Shown here: in pieces, positions 43,359-50,478 of the stretch
How positions within the stretch are numbered: the first letter of the stretch is position 1
Layout: each line of letters opens with the position of its first letter
Source: CAZYSK01 sp964649415
Lineage (GTDB): Bacteria > Chloroflexota > Anaerolineae > B4-G1
Direction of reading: 5' to 3'
Assembly: GCA_964649415.1 (NCBI GenBank)
Contig: CAZYSK010000013.1
Coordinates: 1-64,000 of the forward strand
DNA: 64,000 bases
Position numbers and translations under genes: made by a program
The notes under the pieces: generated by a model
The model's input: the letters and a program-made list of their open reading frames with translations, nothing else
Told to the model about the DNA's origin: nothing
Databases searched by the model: none

Positions 43359-43499
43359 GTGCGCAATGGAAAGGCCGCAGTATATATCGTGCTTGCGGCG
43401 AGCCTGGTTTGCGCAGGGCTCGCCTCGCCCCTGATCCTGGAGGCGCTGGAGTTCATCGCCCAAGTCCTATGGTACATGTTCCTGGGGCCTATTCAGTAG
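43359..43499 (+). CDS. Very short membrane protein (46 residues)
   Basis: GTG at 43359 with AGGAGG nine bases upstream, to TAG at 43497. After five residues a hydrophobic segment follows (V-Y-I-V-L-A-A-S-L-V-C-A-G-L-A), then a second one (I-A-Q-V-L-W-Y-M-F-L). Probably a small membrane protein with a hairpin of two segments. The long-stem RNA ends 19 nt upstream. Confidence 0.5.
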   Translation: MRNGKAAVYIVLAASLVCAGLASPLILEALEFIAQVLWYMFLGPIQ

Positions 43500-43511
43500 A
43501 GGAGGAATCCG

Positions 43512-43718
43512 ATGATCGAAAACGTGTACGGCAACCCCTGGATCCACATGATCAATCAGGCCATCCTGGCCAACCCGGCGCCCCTCGTGGCGCCCCCGTC
43601 CCACACCAAGGGCGTCTGCCCGCCTTACTCTGGGCCCTCCAAGAGGACCCGGGCCAAGCGTGCGGCCAAGCGTCACCCGCGCCGCGGCACAGGGAACTGC
43701 GGTAGGCAGCGCTCATGA
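43512..43718 (+). CDS. Small basic protein, unknown
   Basis: 68 residues with an AGAGGAGGAATCCG site. The second half is strongly basic (K-R-T-R-A-K-R-A-A-K-R-H-P-R-R) and may bind nucleic acid. Two cysteines. It overlaps the next gene by 4 nt. Function unknown. Confidence 0.5.
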   Translation: MIENVYGNPWIHMINQAILANPAPLVAPPSHTKGVCPPYSGPSKRTRAKRAAKRHPRRGTGNCGRQRS

Positions 43719-43900
43719 TCACCCTCGAGTATCAGTTCAAGTCGGATGCCGAGAGAGACTTTCTGGCCAGCTACATCTTCAACCAGGCCCTCGGCATGAA
43801 GGAGGTGGCAAAAGAGGCCGTCCTCCCAGGTGAGCGCGAGAAGCTAGAGAACAAGGCGCAGGCCCTGCGCCGGCTCGCGGTCGCGATCGACAACACATAG
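43715..43900 (+). CDS. Small helical protein, unknown
   Basis: 61 residues, helical throughout, with a mixed-charge pattern (E-R-E-K-L-E-N-K-A-Q-A-L-R-R). The ATG overlaps the upstream stop (ATGA). Its function is not recognisable. The 270 nt that follow hold no gene but contain the first leader element. Confidence 0.5.
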   Translation: MITLEYQFKSDAERDFLASYIFNQALGMKEVAKEAVLPGEREKLENKAQALRRLAVAIDNT

Positions 43901-44063
43901 GGGTTCCAGCTTGGGCGTCGTATCAAAACATCTTACACAGCACAAAAGAATAGCCTGCTGGCGGGCATTGTACACCAGCGCCTAACTGGTTGAAATAGAC
44001 CAGACGAATCTGTAACCCGTCTCGTGGCGGGTGTGGCCTCCCAGCGGTTTGGGCGGCCGAAAC

Positions 44064-44170
44064 GCGTAAGCTCGGCGGGGGCTTACGCAAAAACCTTAAA
44101 GCCTCTATAAGGTTTTTGCGTGTGCCCCGGCTACGGCTCGAGGCGCCAATCTTCCGTGGAGGTAGGTTCG
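44064..44170 (+). promoter_or_regulatory. Switch-like 5' leader, copy 1
   Basis: Hairpin P1 (44064-44071 with 44081-44088) shares bases 44085-44088 with hairpin P2 (perfect 14 bp, 44085-44098 with 44108-44121), so both cannot form fully together. Downstream comes a stretch almost identical to copy 2 (CCCCGGCTACGGCTCG and CCAATCTTCCGTGGAGGTA) that contains the ribosome site of the gene at 44171. Likely a cis-acting leader for translation or transcription control. Confidence 0.6.
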
Positions 44171-44485
44171 ATGGGTATGTACTGCGACGTTTATGGGGTC
44201 GAGGTCAAGATGGCCGGCCTGCTCGCCGTTGCCGCTGACGAAGTCGTGGGTGGCGATGACTGCGGGGTCGTTGTCATCTCACGCGAAGACGCCATGGAGA
44301 TCCTGTCCGTGATGCGTGGCGAACTGCTGAACGGCTGGGCCAACAAGGCCAACGTTTACAGTGGGGACGCCCCGCTTTCGGGTGTTCAGGATATCCTTCA
44401 CTTCGCCGGTGATGTGGTCGCATTCAGGCAGCTCCTGCTATGGGTAGCCTATGAGAAAGGAGAAGAGGAGCTAGTGTTCGCCTGA
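44171..44485 (+). CDS. Small acidic protein behind leader copy 1
   Basis: 104 residues from the ATG at 44171 (GTGGAGGTAGGTTCG). The frame is open upstream in the leader RNA but this is not needed. A hydrophobic central region (V-V-G-G-D-D-C-G-V-V-V-I) and helices follow. No family recognised. Its leader is shared with the secreted protein gene downstream, so the two are probably co-regulated. Confidence 0.55.
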   Translation: MGMYCDVYGVEVKMAGLLAVAADEVVGGDDCGVVVISREDAMEILSVMRGELLNGWANKANVYSGDAPLSGVQDILHFAGDVVAFRQLLLWVAYEKGEEELVFA

Positions 44486-44495
44486 CAATCAAATA

Positions 44496-44604
44496 GCGCA
44501 AGTTCCAGCCGGGGCTTGCGCAGAGCTCACTCTCACAAGAGGGTGATCTCTGCGTGTGCCCCGGCTACGGCTCGTGGCACCAATCTTCCGTGGAGGTAAG
44601 TTCA
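44496..44604 (+). promoter_or_regulatory. Switch-like 5' leader, copy 2
   Basis: P1: 44496-44502 with 44515-44521. P2: 44519-44525 with 44548-44554, extended inward by 44527-44534 with 44539-44546. Sharing of 44519-44521 makes P1 and P2 exclusive, as in copy 1, although P2 arms have almost no sequence in common with copy 1. A third stem (44507-44515 with 44558-44566) could form a pseudoknot with the P1 loop. The conserved downstream part holds the ribosome site. Confidence 0.6.
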
Positions 44605-45309
44605 GTGTCTCAGTCCAAGTTTTCTCTCGCGTTGGTTGCGCTCTTGAGCGTGGCCCTCGGGGCCGTCCTGGCCCTGCTGATCGCTCGCCCCGCAGCCTCC
44701 GTGGCTGCCCCCCAGACCTCTGGCCCCGCGGCCTCCGTGGCTGCCCCCCAGGCCTCTGGCCTGTTGTCCCAGTCCGAGATGGAATCGCTGGCTGCCAATC
44801 GCGTGGAGTTCGTGCGTGAAGATGGCGCCCGCTGCACCATTCTCTCCAACGGCGAGCTCGACTGCGAGTGCTGCCAGTGCCAGCAGGAGGCCGCCCCGTG
44901 CATCAATACCACACCTGTGGTTACCGTGTCCGCACCCGTCACGTTCACGAAGGTCGTCACCGTACAACTCCCGTGCAAGGAAGTTGCTACCGAGGACGAA
45001 GAGGCGTTCCTGATCGACGATCCCCCGGATCGCCCCGATGATCCCGGTGATGAGCCTGACACGCCCGATGGGCCCGATACGCCTGATGACCCCGGCGATC
45101 CCGACACGCCCGATGATCCCGGTGATGAGCCCGACACGCCTGACAAGCCCGACAGGCCAGCCGATGATGGCGACAAGGAGGGCAACGGGAACAATGGCGT
45201 GGGGAACGGCTATGACCCGCAGCCCAAGGGTGACCCCAAACCCAACGACACCGGGGACGATATGGGCCCCGGTAACCCAGACAACAAGGGCGGCAAGAAG
45301 GACAAGTAA
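44605..45309 (+). CDS. Secreted or membrane-anchored D/P-rich protein
   Basis: 234 residues from GTG at 44605. Residues 5-30 form a signal peptide or anchor (L-A-L-V-A-L-L-S-V-A-L-G-A-V-L-A-L-L-I-A). Two near-identical 12-residue repeats follow (A-A-S-V-A-A-P-Q-x-S-G). A cysteine-rich part C-E-C-C-Q-C is near residue 90. The C-terminal 90 residues are low complexity, repeating D-x-P-D and P-D-D-P-G, rich in D, P, G, K. It is probably exported, with a flexible, acidic, extracellular part. No enzyme motif. Confidence 0.6.
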   Translation: MSQSKFSLALVALLSVALGAVLALLIARPAASVAAPQTSGPAASVAAPQASGLLSQSEMESLAANRVEFVREDGARCTILSNGELDCECCQCQQEAAPCINTTPVVTVSAPVTFTKVVTVQLPCKEVATEDEEAFLIDDPPDRPDDPGDEPDTPDGPDTPDDPGDPDTPDDPGDEPDTPDKPDRPADDGDKEGNGNNGVGNGYDPQPKGDPKPNDTGDDMGPGNPDNKGGKKDK

Positions 45310-45320
45310 AGGAAAGGGCA

Positions 45321-45551
45321 ATGAAATACAGGACGGCAGCAGGCAGGGCGTTCAAGATCCCGGCCGGCTCCCACGTGCACGTGGAGGTCAGGCCAGATGA
45401 AATCATCGTCACCAGGGGGAACGGTGGCGTCGCAAACGAACTCCTGGAGGCCGCAGTCAAGAACGGCATCCAGTACACACCGCAGGGAGACCTGCGCCTT
45501 GTTTCGGACACCCTCAGAAGGACCGGGGGCGTCTTTCATCTCAAAGGATAG
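45321..45551 (+). CDS. Small protein, unknown
   Basis: 76 residues, start with AAAGGAAAGGGCA. It has an N-terminal beta part (G-S-H-V-H-V-E-V-R-P-D-E-I-I-V) and a helical middle (A-N-E-L-L-E-A-A-V-K-N). No metal site or membrane segment. It is the first of a tight run of short genes to 47.4 kb. No family recognised. Confidence 0.5.
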   Translation: MKYRTAAGRAFKIPAGSHVHVEVRPDEIIVTRGNGGVANELLEAAVKNGIQYTPQGDLRLVSDTLRRTGGVFHLKG

Positions 45552-45559
45552 GAGGCAAG

Positions 45560-45889
45560 ATGGACATCACGAGCATAACGCAAGAGATCGCCGAGGTCGG
45601 CCCCGAGACCACTGATTATCGGAACGTCCGCCAGCGCGCGATAGACGCTGGCGCTACCGAGCTCTGCATCATCATCCAGTACAGTAATAACCTCGGTGCT
45701 GGTGTGATGCGGTGCCTCGTGGATGGGATCGAGAAGAACGTGCCCGCCCCCATGTGGAAGGCCGTCGAATGGCTGGACGGGTACGTCGTGCGCGACACCC
45801 CCGACGAAGGGGGGATGGTGCGGTACGTCGTGGGCCCCGTGGACTTCGAGGACGCGCGGCGCCGCTACAAGGAGGAGTACCGTGCCTAG
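45560..45889 (+). CDS. Small protein, unknown
   Basis: 109 residues with a GGAGGCAAG site. Starts with a helix (I-T-Q-E-I-A-E-V-G-P), has a hydrophobic strand C-I-I-I-Q-Y and ends with a basic helix (D-A-R-R-R-Y-K-E-E-Y). It overlaps the next GTG start by 8 nt. Not recognisable. Confidence 0.5.
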   Translation: MDITSITQEIAEVGPETTDYRNVRQRAIDAGATELCIIIQYSNNLGAGVMRCLVDGIEKNVPAPMWKAVEWLDGYVVRDTPDEGGMVRYVVGPVDFEDARRRYKEEYRA

Positions 45890-46088
45890 CTGCTGGTATG
45901 ACGCGATCCGCGTGGTAGTGCGCTACATCTTTGATGGATACGTGACCGAGATTCACGACACCGATCGCATCGGGGCCAACGAACACATCGAAGACGCCAT
46001 TAACCGATTCGGCCTCGAGAAGATCGAAGCAGACGTTTACCGGGACGCATCGGGCGGCCTGGTCGTTATCACACAGGAGGCAAGTTAA
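45882..46088 (+). CDS. Small beta-rich protein, unknown
   Basis: 68 residues from a GTG at 45882, preceded by AAGGAGGAGTACC. Pattern: V-R-Y-I-F-D-G-Y-V-T-E-I, then a helix and a strand D-V-Y-R-D-A-S-G-G-L-V-V-I. No membrane segment. It ends one base before the next start. Not recognisable. Confidence 0.5.
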   Translation: MPSCWYDAIRVVVRYIFDGYVTEIHDTDRIGANEHIEDAINRFGLEKIEADVYRDASGGLVVITQEAS

Positions 46089-46089
46089 G

Positions 46090-47427
46090 ATGGCTATCAG
46101 CAGGAAAAAGATGATCGAGACGGCCGTGCAAGCGGCCAAGGACATGGGGTGGGAATCGGTCAAATTCGAGGATGACGGCAAGGACGTCATGATCGTTCTC
46201 AATGCCCCGGGCGCGGCCGAGCAGATGACCGAGCCATGCCGGCTACCCACGCTGGTCCGGGCCGTGCGCAACGTTGGGCCCGCAGCGGACTACCCGGCCA
46301 TCGAAGAGTACCCGGTGCGCTACGACGAGAGCATGCCCTACGAAGGCCACGAGGACCCGCGCGAGCAGTACGTCCAGCCAGTAACCAAGTGGGACGAGGT
46401 TTACTCGCCCCCAGAGGATCGGCCGGGCGATTACGTAGAAGAGGAGGCATTTCCTCCCGAACACTACGGGCCCGAGAAGGACCCCTTCACCGTGGACGCG
46501 GCCGTAGAGATCTCCGAGGCCGAGAGCCACGCAGATGAACCGACCGAGCTCGAGAAACCCGAGCCGGATGATGATCCGTTCGCCGGCCTGGAAGTGCCGG
46601 CCGAGATCGTGGAGGTGGCGACCGAGCCGCTCCCCGAGAAGGAGGAGGCAAAAGTGGCGAAGAAACGTGCGCGTCGTGCGAGTGAGTCCCGTGACGATCT
46701 GATCGCTCGCTGCAAGGCCCTGGGGATCACGGGCTACTCTCGCCTGAACGTCAAGTCTCTGAGGGCCCTGATCCGCAACGTGGAGCGAAACCGCGAAGAG
46801 ATCGGCCGGCTCGCCGCGGCGCTAGATGCCGCCGAGCAGCTACCGGGCCCAATCGAGGACGTCAGTGGTCACGGCATCGAGCCGCCCACCATCAAGGTGA
46901 GCCCCAAGATGGCGGCGACCGAGGGTGACGTGTTTGTGCAGGACCGCGGTGGGATCGCCCACCCAGAACAGATCTTCCCCCAGGAGGAAACCACAGTGAA
47001 CCTCTCTGCTGAAACCGTCGAGAAGCTGGGCCTGCGCGACGAGATGATCGACCTGGGTGAGGGCCGCTGCGCCATTGCCCGCCACGGCAACGATACCAAG
47101 GTGTTCAGCCGCAAGATCAGCGCCAGCCTGAAGACTCAGATGGAGGGGAACGGCTGGAAGTTCTTCAACGTGACCGGCGAGCGAGCGCGGGAACTGTTGC
47201 GCAACAAGCGCAAGGCCGCAGGCATGGGCACCGCGCCCGTCGCCATCTCCCACAAGCGCGGTGAGGACTGCGTGGAGCGTCTGAACGGCCGGGTGTACGC
47301 AAAGCCTGGCTACATGTTCCGCCTCAGCCTCAAATCCGACCCGTCCGTAACCAACGAGTTCGCCACCATCAACGAGGCCGTATGGCGCAAGCTCTGGAAT
47401 ATCGCGGTGGTGTACGTGGGCGTGTAG
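46090..47427 (+). CDS. Large unknown protein with SAP/Rho-N-like segment
   Basis: 445 residues, the largest in the plus-strand block. Residues 1-45 form a small domain; about 60-190 are acidic and proline rich and probably disordered; R-D-D-L-I-A-R-C-K-A-L-G-I-T-G-Y-S and L-N-V-K-S-L-R-A-L-I (about 203-228) resemble SAP or Rho N-terminal helix-extended-loop-helix modules that bind nucleic acid; the last 150 residues form another folded part. No enzyme motif. A strong hairpin follows its stop. Confidence 0.5.
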   Translation: MAISRKKMIETAVQAAKDMGWESVKFEDDGKDVMIVLNAPGAAEQMTEPCRLPTLVRAVRNVGPAADYPAIEEYPVRYDESMPYEGHEDPREQYVQPVTKWDEVYSPPEDRPGDYVEEEAFPPEHYGPEKDPFTVDAAVEISEAESHADEPTELEKPEPDDDPFAGLEVPAEIVEVATEPLPEKEEAKVAKKRARRASESRDDLIARCKALGITGYSRLNVKSLRALIRNVERNREEIGRLAAALDAAEQLPGPIEDVSGHGIEPPTIKVSPKMAATEGDVFVQDRGGIAHPEQIFPQEETTVNLSAETVEKLGLRDEMIDLGEGRCAIARHGNDTKVFSRKISASLKTQMEGNGWKFFNVTGERARELLRNKRKAAGMGTAPVAISHKRGEDCVERLNGRVYAKPGYMFRLSLKSDPSVTNEFATINEAVWRKLWNIAVVYVGV

Positions 47428-47437
47428 ACCGTTCTCT

Positions 47438-47461
47438 GGGGGAGCCCCTGGTGGCTCCCCC
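47438..47461 (+). terminator. Hairpin after 46090 gene, possible terminator
   Basis: A perfect 9-bp G/C-rich stem (47438-47446 with 47453-47461, 6-nt loop) 10 nt after the stop. No T-run follows (CACCTACTC), so it may be a 3' stabiliser or a Rho-linked pause instead. A new promoter begins 34 nt downstream. Confidence 0.4.
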
Positions 47462-47494
47462 CACCTACTCAGGGGGCGAATGTGAATTGGCCCC

Positions 47495-47523
47495 TTGACA
47501 GGTGTTTAGTTGCATGGTAGAAT
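47495..47523 (+). promoter_or_regulatory. Sigma70-type promoter
   Basis: TTGACA (47495-47500), 17-bp spacer, TAGAAT (47518-47523), with GAATTGGCCCC directly upstream of the -35 box, that is AATT at exactly six bases. It lies 22 bp before the gene at 47546 and probably drives the RMF-like gene run. Confidence 0.8.
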
Positions 47524-47545
47524 GAGAACCAGATAAGGAGGCCCT

Positions 47546-48094
47546 ATGAACGATCAAGACCTAGCACGGCTAGTACTGGCAGGATACCCGATCTGGGTCG
47601 AGGTGACGGACGCACGGCTAGAAGTCTGCCCCCCGGACGGCCCTTCCCCCTCCCCATTTCCGTACGCCGAGTGGCTCGAGTACGCGGACGAGAACACCAC
47701 CGAGGCCCTGGACATCTACGTAGAGTACAACGGCGAAATGTACTGGGCCGGCGAGCTCCTGAGCGGCATAGGGATCGGGCCCCTCCTCCGTAGTGAGGAC
47801 GCCATGCGGGAGTATGCGTATCAGGGCGCGCGCGACCCGTTCCGACAGTGGGACGGGTTCTGTACAGAATGCTACAAGTTTTGTAGGAGGCGGCGCGTGA
47901 TGCGGTCGATCGGTGGCGGGGAGTGGCAGTGCCCTTACTGTGACGCTATCGAGTATCACCCAGGGGACCTAGAGAGCCCGACCCTGACCACGAACAAGCA
48001 GAGAGCTCGGCGAATGGCCGAGCTCCTATGGGGTCTAGGGTTGCAGGAGCAAGCCCTGGAGTACGATCCAAGATATTCCCCGGAGGTAAACTGA
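47546..48094 (+). CDS. Zinc ribbon protein, unknown
   Basis: 182 residues; ATAAGGAGGCCCT site. Residues about 107-133 hold C-T-E-C-Y and C-P-Y-C, a zinc ribbon. The first hundred residues are acidic and aromatic (Y-V-E-Y-N-G-E-M-Y-W). It is the first gene after a strong promoter. F-C-T-E-C recurs in the double zinc finger protein at 53702. Function unknown. Confidence 0.55.
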   Translation: MNDQDLARLVLAGYPIWVEVTDARLEVCPPDGPSPSPFPYAEWLEYADENTTEALDIYVEYNGEMYWAGELLSGIGIGPLLRSEDAMREYAYQGARDPFRQWDGFCTECYKFCRRRRVMRSIGGGEWQCPYCDAIEYHPGDLESPTLTTNKQRARRMAELLWGLGLQEQALEYDPRYSPEVN

Positions 48095-48315
48095 TGGACC
48101 CAGAACAGGCACGCACGATTTCGATAGTACGCGAACTGGTGTGCGGCAAGCAACTGACGCTACCCAATGGTTACACCCTGGCCATGAGCAAAGATATGAC
48201 CATCGGGTTCATCATGGGGTGTCAGGACTACATTGTGGGATCTATGACACTGGCGCAACTGCACGCACTACTCACCAAGTTCGATATCGGACCAGTCATC
48301 CCGGAGGTGAACTGA
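48094..48315 (+). CDS. Small protein, unknown
   Basis: 73 residues; the ATG overlaps the upstream stop (TGATG) and has GGAGGTAAACTG. One hydrophobic stretch in the middle (M-T-I-G-F-I-M-G). It is followed by a TGATG junction with the next gene. No family recognised. Confidence 0.5.
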   Translation: MDPEQARTISIVRELVCGKQLTLPNGYTLAMSKDMTIGFIMGCQDYIVGSMTLAQLHALLTKFDIGPVIPEVN

Positions 48316-48569
48316 TGCAGAACCACAAGGACGAACTGACCAGCAAGCAGATCGCGGAACGTGAAAGGCTCTTGGCGCACGGTCTCCCCGAAGGCTATGG
48401 GGAGGAAGTCCCGGAGATGGATGGGGAAGAAGACCCCCGCAGCCGGCACGAGCGACGCGCGGACGCAGCCAGGGCCCGGAAGAAGAAGGCCCGCGAGGCC
48501 AAGATCCGAGCCAGGCGTAATCGGGCCCGCAAGAACAAGCGAGGAAAGAAGCGAGGGAAGAAGCAATGA
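48315..48569 (+). CDS. Small protein with very basic C-terminus
   Basis: 84 residues. The first half is acidic, the last 35 residues are almost all lysine, arginine and alanine (R-A-R-K-K-K-A-R-E-A-K). Such a tail is common in RNA- or ribosome-binding proteins. It directly precedes the first RMF-like gene and overlaps it by 4 nt. A similar short basic protein is at 58298. Confidence 0.55.
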   Translation: MQNHKDELTSKQIAERERLLAHGLPEGYGEEVPEMDGEEDPRSRHERRADAARARKKKAREAKIRARRNRARKNKRGKKRGKKQ

Positions 48570-48937
48570 GCGTGCTTAGTAACCCCACAGAGTGGGCAGA
48601 GGGATACCGGGCGTTCTGGCGAGGGCTGTCGTGGCAGGATACCCCGTACGAAAGCGGCCCAAAGTGGTCGGCATGGGATAGGGGCTGGACGTACGCGGCC
48701 AACCAAGAAGCGGAAGAACAGCGGCGGCGCAACGAGAGCGAACCAATCGACACACCCGCCAGCAGTGAACTATCCGTTGCCTGGTCCCGCGGCTATCTCC
48801 ACTACTGGCACGACAACCGTCCCAACGAGTATGAAAAAGGCTCCATCGAGTACGCCGACTGGCAGGTAGGGTTTGAAGATGCCGCCGAGGAGGACTACCT
48901 CGACACCATAGAAACTGAGGAGGAGCTTGATGATTGA
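48566..48937 (+). CDS. RMF-like protein, two modules
   Basis: 123 residues. Module 1 (about 10-45): E-G-Y-R-A-F-W-R-G, then T-P-Y and W-D-R-G-W-T-Y-A. Module 2 (about 72-106): R-G-Y-L-H-Y-W, N-E-Y and W-Q-V-G-F-E-D-A. The pattern G-Y-x-A-x3-G ... P-Y ... W-x2-G-W-x2-A is that of ribosome modulation factor, a 55-residue E. coli protein that pairs 70S ribosomes into inactive dimers. First of a run of about ten such genes. Confidence 0.65.
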   Translation: MSVLSNPTEWAEGYRAFWRGLSWQDTPYESGPKWSAWDRGWTYAANQEAEEQRRRNESEPIDTPASSELSVAWSRGYLHYWHDNRPNEYEKGSIEYADWQVGFEDAAEEDYLDTIETEEELDD

Positions 48938-49235
48938 GATCTACGAGGTGACGCACCACCTCCCCTACGTGTGCCCCAACTGTGAGGGCCGCCTGACTGT
49001 AGTGGGAACCGCAACGAACGAACGCAACAACCCGGTGATCGGCCTATACTGCCCGCGCTGTGACAGGGCAATGGAGATCGAGATCGTCCTCGACGGCCGG
49101 CGCAATCCGCACGCCGAGGGATATGCCCAGTACGAGCTCTACCTCGATGTTACCAACCCCTATCGCGATGAGTGGCACGCCCAGCGCTTTCATCAGGGAG
49201 TGGAAGACGCCAAGAAAGACGAGATCCCCTTCTAG
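48930..49235 (+). CDS. Zinc ribbon fused to an RMF-like module
   Basis: 101 residues from the ATG at 48930 (GAGGAGGAGCTTG), overlapping the upstream stop. N-terminal half: C-P-N-C and C-P-R-C (residues about 14-47), a zinc ribbon. C-terminal half: A-E-G-Y-A-Q-Y-E-L-Y, T-N-P-Y and F-H-Q-G-V-E-D-A, matching the RMF-like module but with F-x2-G-V instead of W-x2-G-W. Thus a two-domain variant of the neighbouring family. Confidence 0.6.
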   Translation: MIEIYEVTHHLPYVCPNCEGRLTVVGTATNERNNPVIGLYCPRCDRAMEIEIVLDGRRNPHAEGYAQYELYLDVTNPYRDEWHAQRFHQGVEDAKKDEIPF

Positions 49236-49245
49236 GAGGACCAAG

Positions 49246-49536
49246 ATGAGTAGCGAGAGCTACCACGAGGGATACCTTGACTTCCAGCGCGGCCACGGGT
49301 GCCAATGCAACCCCTACACCCCCATGACCTGCGAGTGGCGTGGTTGGAGAAATGGTTGGTTCCAGGCCAAGCAAGATAAGGGCTGGCCCTGGCACGAAGG
49401 CTACGATGCCTACCAGAATGGCATTTCCTGGACCGACAACCCGCATCCAGTGAACGCCGAAGACAATGCGTGGCTGGAGTGGGACGCCGGCTGGGAGCAG
49501 GCCCGGCGAGAAGAGGAAGCTATCCAGGATGAGTGA
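49246..49536 (+). CDS. RMF-like protein, two modules
   Basis: 96 residues, AGGAGGACCAAG site. Module 1: E-G-Y-L-D-F-Q-R-G, C-N-P-Y and W-R-N-G-W-F-Q-A. Module 2: E-G-Y-D-A-Y-Q-N-G, D-N-P-H and W-D-A-G-W-E-Q-A. Both halves are complete and spaced like RMF. The end overlaps the start of the next, related gene. Confidence 0.65.
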   Translation: MSSESYHEGYLDFQRGHGCQCNPYTPMTCEWRGWRNGWFQAKQDKGWPWHEGYDAYQNGISWTDNPHPVNAEDNAWLEWDAGWEQARREEEAIQDE

Positions 49537-49804
49537 ATCAACCGCCTACGTCGAAGGATACTGCGCTTGGGCAGATGGGAGCCTGTGCCCGTACGTTTCT
49601 CTGTCTCAGGAGTGGTGGGACTGGCATCGCGGCTACTGGCAGGCTAAACAGGAGGACTTTGAGGCCCAAACCCCGTACCAGGAAGGCCATGAAGCCTACT
49701 TTCGAGACGTGGACCTGGACGATAACCCCTACCCGCCCTCTGAGTCCGCGCACGCTGACTGGAACGCCGGCTGGACGCAGGGTGAGCTAGAGGTTATAGA
49801 TTGA
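49529..49804 (+). CDS. RMF-like protein, two modules
   Basis: 91 residues; starts inside the end of the preceding gene (ATGAGTGA). Module 1: E-G-Y-C-A-W-A-D-G, C-P-Y and W-H-R-G-Y-W-Q-A. Module 2: E-G-H-E-A-Y-F-R-D, D-N-P-Y and W-N-A-G-W-T-Q-G. C-P-Y in module 1 is as in E. coli RMF. Confidence 0.65.
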   Translation: MSESTAYVEGYCAWADGSLCPYVSLSQEWWDWHRGYWQAKQEDFEAQTPYQEGHEAYFRDVDLDDNPYPPSESAHADWNAGWTQGELEVID

Positions 49805-49822
49805 TAACCATATCTGGTTATC
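49803..49822 (+). repeat. 20-bp palindrome after RMF-like gene
   Basis: Eight-base arms (49803-49810 and 49815-49822) around TATC form a perfect palindrome directly at a stop codon. No T-run follows. It may be an operator or a small RNA hairpin; a 115-bp stretch without a gene follows. Confidence 0.4.
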
Positions 49823-49874
49823 GACCAGGGCACGCACGTAGGGGCCCAAAAGAGTGAAGACGTCAGACACCTGT

Positions 49875-49906
49875 GTAGCGCTACAGTAGCGTTACACCGC
49901 GTTACA
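49875..49906 (+). repeat. Three 10-11 bp tandem repeats before an RMF-like gene
   Basis: GTAGCGCTACA, GTAGCGTTACA and CCGCGTTACA follow each other without gap, ending just before the AGGAG of the gene at 49918. The first unit is palindromic over ten bases. Repeats in phase with the DNA helix suggest a protein binding site (operator). Confidence 0.45.
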
Positions 49907-49917
49907 GGAGATATAGC

Positions 49918-50235
49918 ATGAGCCCATTTGATGAAGGCTACCAAGCATACTGGAACGGCGAGGGCCCCGAGGCCAATGCGTACGAAGACGGCGAGAACAG
50001 GTTCTTCTGGAACACAGGCTGGGTATGGGCAGAGTATGATGACGCCAGCCGCACGAATGAGCCAGCGCGCAAACTGCTCAGTGGCGAGGCCGTAGAGATC
50101 AACACGGTGGGAGGCCTGCGCGGAGCGATCGCGGCGCTGCCGGATGTACTCGATGTTCGGGCGTGCTCGGATCAGGGCTTCCACTTCATTACCCTCATGG
50201 TCGATGGGAACACGCTGCTTATGGAGGCTGAGTAA
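49918..50235 (+). CDS. RMF-like module fused to a second small domain
   Basis: 105 residues. Residues 1-40 are one RMF-like module (E-G-Y-Q-A-Y-W-N-G, N-A-Y, W-N-T-G-W-V-W-A); residues 45-105 are a separate alpha/beta part (G-L-R-G-A-I-A-A-L-P-D-V-L-D-V-R). It ends in L-L-M-E-A-E, of which M-E-A-E is repeated at the end of a 12-codon frame at 50440. Confidence 0.6.
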   Translation: MSPFDEGYQAYWNGEGPEANAYEDGENRFFWNTGWVWAEYDDASRTNEPARKLLSGEAVEINTVGGLRGAIAALPDVLDVRACSDQGFHFITLMVDGNTLLMEAE

Positions 50236-50236
50236 T

Positions 50237-50437
50237 ATGTGGGGCTTTGAGATAGCAAGTGATGGTACTCCGGTGGCCGTTGAGGTGCCAACCCCGTACG
50301 AGCAGGGCCACCTGGCCTTCTTCGAGGACAAGGATCTGTCTGAGAACCCGCACATCCGTGACGACTACCGGGCAGAATGGGAGGATGGCTGGCACGCAGC
50401 CCGAGCCGAGCAGCGATGGCGGCGGAAGAGGAAATAA
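50237..50437 (+). CDS. RMF-like protein, one module
   Basis: 66 residues from the ATG at 50237. The module fills the centre: E-Q-G-H-L-A-F-F-E-D, E-N-P-H and W-E-D-G-W-H-A-A-R. The C-terminal tail is basic (R-W-R-R-K-R-K), similar to RNA-binding tails. Ribosome site GGAGGCTGAGTA lies in the end of the preceding gene. Confidence 0.6.
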   Translation: MWGFEIASDGTPVAVEVPTPYEQGHLAFFEDKDLSENPHIRDDYRAEWEDGWHAARAEQRWRRKRK

Positions 50438-50439
50438 CT

Positions 50440-50478
50440 ATGAGCGAACTGAGCATACCCGAGATGGAGGCTGAGTAA
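50440..50478 (+). other. 12-codon frame, duplicated gene end
   Basis: ATG at 50440 opens M-S-E-L-S-I-P-E-M-E-A-E and stops in a TAATG junction with the next gene. Its last 15 bases plus stop (50464-50479) are identical to the end of the gene at 49918 (50221-50236). It is a remnant of a duplicated gene end that now supplies the ribosome site of the next gene; it may or may not be translated. Confidence 0.5.

Noticed and set aside
43905..44060. Possible tRNA or tRNA-like RNA
   Set aside because: Some small hairpins exist, but no cloverleaf with a 7-bp acceptor stem, anticodon arm and T-loop consensus could be drawn.
44554..44604. N-terminal extensions that would translate the leader blocks before the genes at 44171 and 44605
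   Set aside because: They would start at GTG inside a base-paired region; the conserved block keeps structure and the ribosome site rather than amino acids, and proper starts with that site lie directly after it.
44602..45321. 239-codon minus-strand frame opposite the D/P-rich protein
   Set aside because: Low-complexity coding on the plus strand leaves the reverse frame open; there is no ribosome site and it opposes the local gene direction.
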